Shown here: positions 61,209 through 64,000 of the stretch, piece after piece
Layout of the letters: each line of letters begins with the position of its first letter
Numbering within the stretch: the first letter of the stretch is position 1
Assembly: GCA_025355875.1 (NCBI GenBank)
Contig: JANXYV010000115.1
Coordinates: 1-64,000 of the forward strand
DNA: 64,000 nt
Source: Prolixibacteraceae bacterium
GTDB taxonomy: Bacteria > Bacteroidota > Bacteroidia > Bacteroidales > Prolixibacteraceae
Direction: 5' to 3'
Made by a program: the position numbers and the translations under genes
Notes under the pieces: model-generated
Seen by the model: only the letters and a program-made list of their open reading frames with translations
The model's database searches: none
What the model was told of the DNA's origin: nothing

Positions 61209-61514
61209 TCAGGCTTTGCCGCCTTGCTTTTTAATGATGATCTGGGGCTTCACTTTTTGATCTTGCTTTTTCTCCGGATTCTGTTTTACTCCCTCCGCCA
61301 TCGGTCCCCGATTGTATATGATCAATCCGTTCAGGAAATTCCGGAGCAGTTGGTCACCGCATTCCTTGTAATTTGGATGATCTTCGGTCCGGAACAAGGC
61401 ATTTATTTCGGCCTTTGATACCGGAAAATCAACCAGTTTCAGTATTTCCAGAATATCGTCATTACGCAGTTTCAGGGCTACGCGGAGTTTTTTGAGGATG
61501 TCGTTGTTGGTCAT
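61209..61514 (-). CDS. DUF1456 family protein (YehS-like), partial domain
   Basis: 'MTNNDILKKLRVALKLRNDDILEILKLVDFPVSKAEINALFRTEDHPNYKECGDQLLRNFLNGLIIYNRG'. Confidence 0.88.
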   Translation of the reverse strand: MTNNDILKKLRVALKLRNDDILEILKLVDFPVSKAEINALFRTEDHPNYKECGDQLLRNFLNGLIIYNRGPMAEGVKQNPEKKQDQKVKPQIIIKKQGGKA

Positions 61515-61610
61515 CTGGTTAGATTTTGAAATTATTTGGTCAAAGAAACAAAAAACTTTAGAAAAAGTCAGGGTTCCACTCGCGGCGAAACCCTGACAAA
61601 AACTTCATGC

Positions 61611-62807
61611 TTATTTTTTGTCTGAAGGTCGTTTTTCGTCGCCCCACAACTGGCTTTTCTTGCCGTTTTCAATCCTCCAGGCATCGCGCCATTTATGGAT
61701 TTCGGAAGGTCCGATGATGGGTTTGAACTGACGTTCCGCTTTTGTAAATGATCTTGGAAGGGCGGTGGCTTTATCCTGGTACCAGTAGGCAACCGAAGCC
61801 AGATCAAGCGTCAGGTTGTTGTTGTGTCCGTGTTCGATGGTGAATTTGCACGACTGGTCGAAGTACACCGGATCGGCAATGAAAAACCGGTAAATATGCG
61901 TGTGACCGAGCCATCCGGTTTCGTTGTTGACGCGTGGGAACCCGAAATACGGATGCGAGAATAATTCCTTCGGGCACCAGGAAGTATTGAAAAAGTCTTC
62001 GGTACCGGTTCCGTTTAAGGTGGGAGTGGTATCGCCGTCGATGAATACCATTTCATCGCCTTCACCATACCACATCGGAGTAGGGCAATTGACGTAATAA
62101 TTGACGCCCACAAACTGTCCTTTCCCATGAATATCGGCAAACAAATAGTTGCCAATCCCTTTTGGATTTTTACCGGTTTCGCCCAGCGTGCCCCATTCGT
62201 TTTCCCCATCTGGAAGCGCTTCGGTCAGTTCGTGGTTGTACCAGGCATGAAATCGTCCGGAATTCTCCGGAAGTTCAGGCACTTCGGTGTAGTCGATGTT
62301 GAAATAGAACGAGTTGATTTTTTCGCCGGTCTGGTTTTCGATCTCAATTCTTGCGCCTTTGGCAAAAGGCATCGCGAAATAACTGACGTACGATTTTCCC
62401 CAACCAGGCGTGACCGACAATGGCACGCTCACAAAATTGTATGCTTCGTCCCATCCGTTTCCGAAAAATGGTCCGATGGGCGATTCGACCGACGGGAACG
62501 CGTTTCCATCCCAGTACATGCGGAGGATAATGTCGTTGCGGCTTAGTTTGGTTGCTTCAGGAGCGATGGTAATCCAGATGTGATCAATAATCCCGGCTCC
62601 TTTCACATCCATGATGGTGATTTTTTCGCCGGTCGAAATCCCCGACAGACAATCTCCATTGCCGCCTGTTCGGTCGTAGCTGCTGACCCGTTTGGTTTTC
62701 ACATTCTTTTTGATCTGGGAAAGAGATAGCATTTCGGTGGATGAATTCTGTGAAAACAGAACTCCAAAACTAAAAACAAGGATTAAAAAGAGGTTGATAC
62801 GTTTCAT
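61611..62807 (-). CDS. DUF2961 (GH172-like) secreted protein
   Basis: 'VKGAGIIDHIWITIAPEATKLSRNDIILRMYWDGNAFPSVESPIGPFFGNGW', 'FIDGDTTPTLNGTGTEDFFNTSW'; start at internal Met (ORF to 62840). Confidence 0.9.
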   Translation of the reverse strand: MKRINLFLILVFSFGVLFSQNSSTEMLSLSQIKKNVKTKRVSSYDRTGGNGDCLSGISTGEKITIMDVKGAGIIDHIWITIAPEATKLSRNDIILRMYWDGNAFPSVESPIGPFFGNGWDEAYNFVSVPLSVTPGWGKSYVSYFAMPFAKGARIEIENQTGEKINSFYFNIDYTEVPELPENSGRFHAWYNHELTEALPDGENEWGTLGETGKNPKGIGNYLFADIHGKGQFVGVNYYVNCPTPMWYGEGDEMVFIDGDTTPTLNGTGTEDFFNTSWCPKELFSHPYFGFPRVNNETGWLGHTHIYRFFIADPVYFDQSCKFTIEHGHNNNLTLDLASVAYWYQDKATALPRSFTKAERQFKPIIGPSEIHKWRDAWRIENGKKSQLWGDEKRPSDKK

Positions 62808-62928
62808 GATTGTTAGATTTAGGTTCGTTTGACAAAGCATAAATTTACAACATTATCCTGAAGCATTTCTTTTTCTGTTGCTTCATTTTTTTTGTTATTT
62901 TGCATACTTATAAATTGCCAAATCCTCC

Positions 62929-63699
62929 ATGAAAAGAATACTTTCCTATCTCCTGACTCCATTGTATTTGATCGTGTTTGGATTCCTTTTGGTCATTTTT
63001 CACCCGGTGCAAACGTTTACCAATTGGATATGGGGCTATCCGGTCCGGAAGAAAGCAGTGGATGTTTTAAATTTTGGACTTTTATACAGTCTTTGGATTT
63101 TAGGAACCCGGATTACTTTTCGGGGACTGGAAAAGATCCCTCAAAACCGGCCGCTGATTATTGTTTCGAACCATCAAACCACGATTGATATTCCGGCAGT
63201 AATCGTTGGATTCCGGAAAAACCACCCGAAGTTCATTTCAAAAATTGAACTTGGGAAATGGATTCCCAGCATTTCGTACAATCTGCGGCACGGAGGATCG
63301 GTGCTGATCGACCGCAAAAACCCAAGGCAAGCCGTTAAAGATATCCTGACCCTTGGAAAACATATCGAAGCCAATAATTATTCAGCCTGCATTTTTCCGG
63401 AAGGGACCCGAAGCCGCGACGGAAAACTCAAGACATTTCAACCTGCGGGAATTGCTTCGCTTATAAAAACCTCGCCTTCCGCTTTGATTGTTCCTTTTGC
63501 TATCGATGGCAACTACGAACTGATGAAACATGGCTACTTCCCCATGACAGTTGGCGTTCATCTGAAACTGACTGTGTTCGACCCAATCGATCCGAAAGGC
63601 ATGGATACCACCGAACTCGCCCGTCAAATTGAGGATATGATCCGGAAAGAAATAAGTTCAGGAAAAAGTTATGAGGAAAAAGGAAAAGTTGTGTCTTGA
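62929..63699 (+). CDS. 1-acyl-sn-glycerol-3-phosphate acyltransferase family protein
   Basis: 'IIVSNHQTTIDIPAVI' (HQxxxD variant), 'FPEGTRSRDGKLKTFQPAGIASLI'. Confidence 0.9.
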   Translation: MKRILSYLLTPLYLIVFGFLLVIFHPVQTFTNWIWGYPVRKKAVDVLNFGLLYSLWILGTRITFRGLEKIPQNRPLIIVSNHQTTIDIPAVIVGFRKNHPKFISKIELGKWIPSISYNLRHGGSVLIDRKNPRQAVKDILTLGKHIEANNYSACIFPEGTRSRDGKLKTFQPAGIASLIKTSPSALIVPFAIDGNYELMKHGYFPMTVGVHLKLTVFDPIDPKGMDTTELARQIEDMIRKEISSGKSYEEKGKVVS

Positions 63700-63748
63700 C
63701 AACGGAAATATCGATTTTTTTAACTCAAAAAGCCAAACCCATACTGAA

Positions 63749-64000
63749 ATGAAAACTATACTTTGTTTTGCCCTTCTAACTTTTACTTTGACTGGCTTGT
63801 GTTTTGGACAGACAACATCGTCAGCTCTGGATTGTAATCAGGATATCAAAGATCCCCGCAGAAAAATGATTGCCTGGGAAAAAGGGGCGCATGAAACCGG
63901 GAAATACCGGAATGTGTTTCTCGATGCCGGTTACAGTCAGCCTGACATTAATGCCAAACTGGCCAAAGCGTATCAGGATGTGTTTGAAGGACCAAGCCGC
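63749..64000 (+). CDS. N-terminus of glycoside hydrolase family 8-like protein, truncated by window end
   Basis: Hand translation MKTILCFALLTFTLTGLCFGQTTSSALDCNQDIKDPRRKMIAWEKGAHETGKYRNVFLDAGYSQPDINAKLAKAYQDVFEGPSR...; signal peptide and GH8-like start. Confidence 0.6.
   Translation, partial: MKTILCFALLTFTLTGLCFGQTTSSALDCNQDIKDPRRKMIAWEKGAHETGKYRNVFLDAGYSQPDINAKLAKAYQDVFEGPSR

Overview
64-kb chromosomal window from a Bacteroidota (Bacteroidetes) bacterium. This assignment rests on TAnnTTTG promoters, two T9SS C-terminal sorting domains, and DUF4292/EnvC/TPR and DUF4175-ybeY-mnmG-apt-uvrC gene blocks. Most of it is housekeeping and carbohydrate-metabolism genes: dut, hemW, rpiB, ruvB, ybeY, mnmG, apt, uvrC, rsgA, xth, tdh, tyrA, DAHP synthase/chorismate mutase, glnS, folB, GH32, GH13-like, GH27, DUF2961, DUF1080 and ROK. 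The observations most worth following up are: (1) an unannotated 24-aa leader peptide containing eight consecutive aromatic residues (FFYWFYYF), followed by a rho-independent terminator directly upstream of tyrA-aroF/CM, which looks like a transcription attenuator; (2) a perfect 16-bp parS-like palindrome (TGTTCCACGTGGAACA) between mnmG and apt; (3) a compact ~3.6-kb integrative element inserted in tRNA-Cys, bounded by 18-bp direct repeats, carrying a tyrosine recombinase, ~163-bp tandem repeats and a HicAB module whose promoter is overlapped by an 18-bp palindrome; (4) a frameshifted RelE-like toxin beside an intact putative antitoxin gene. All calls come from reading the sequence and the supplied ORF translations; no database search was run.
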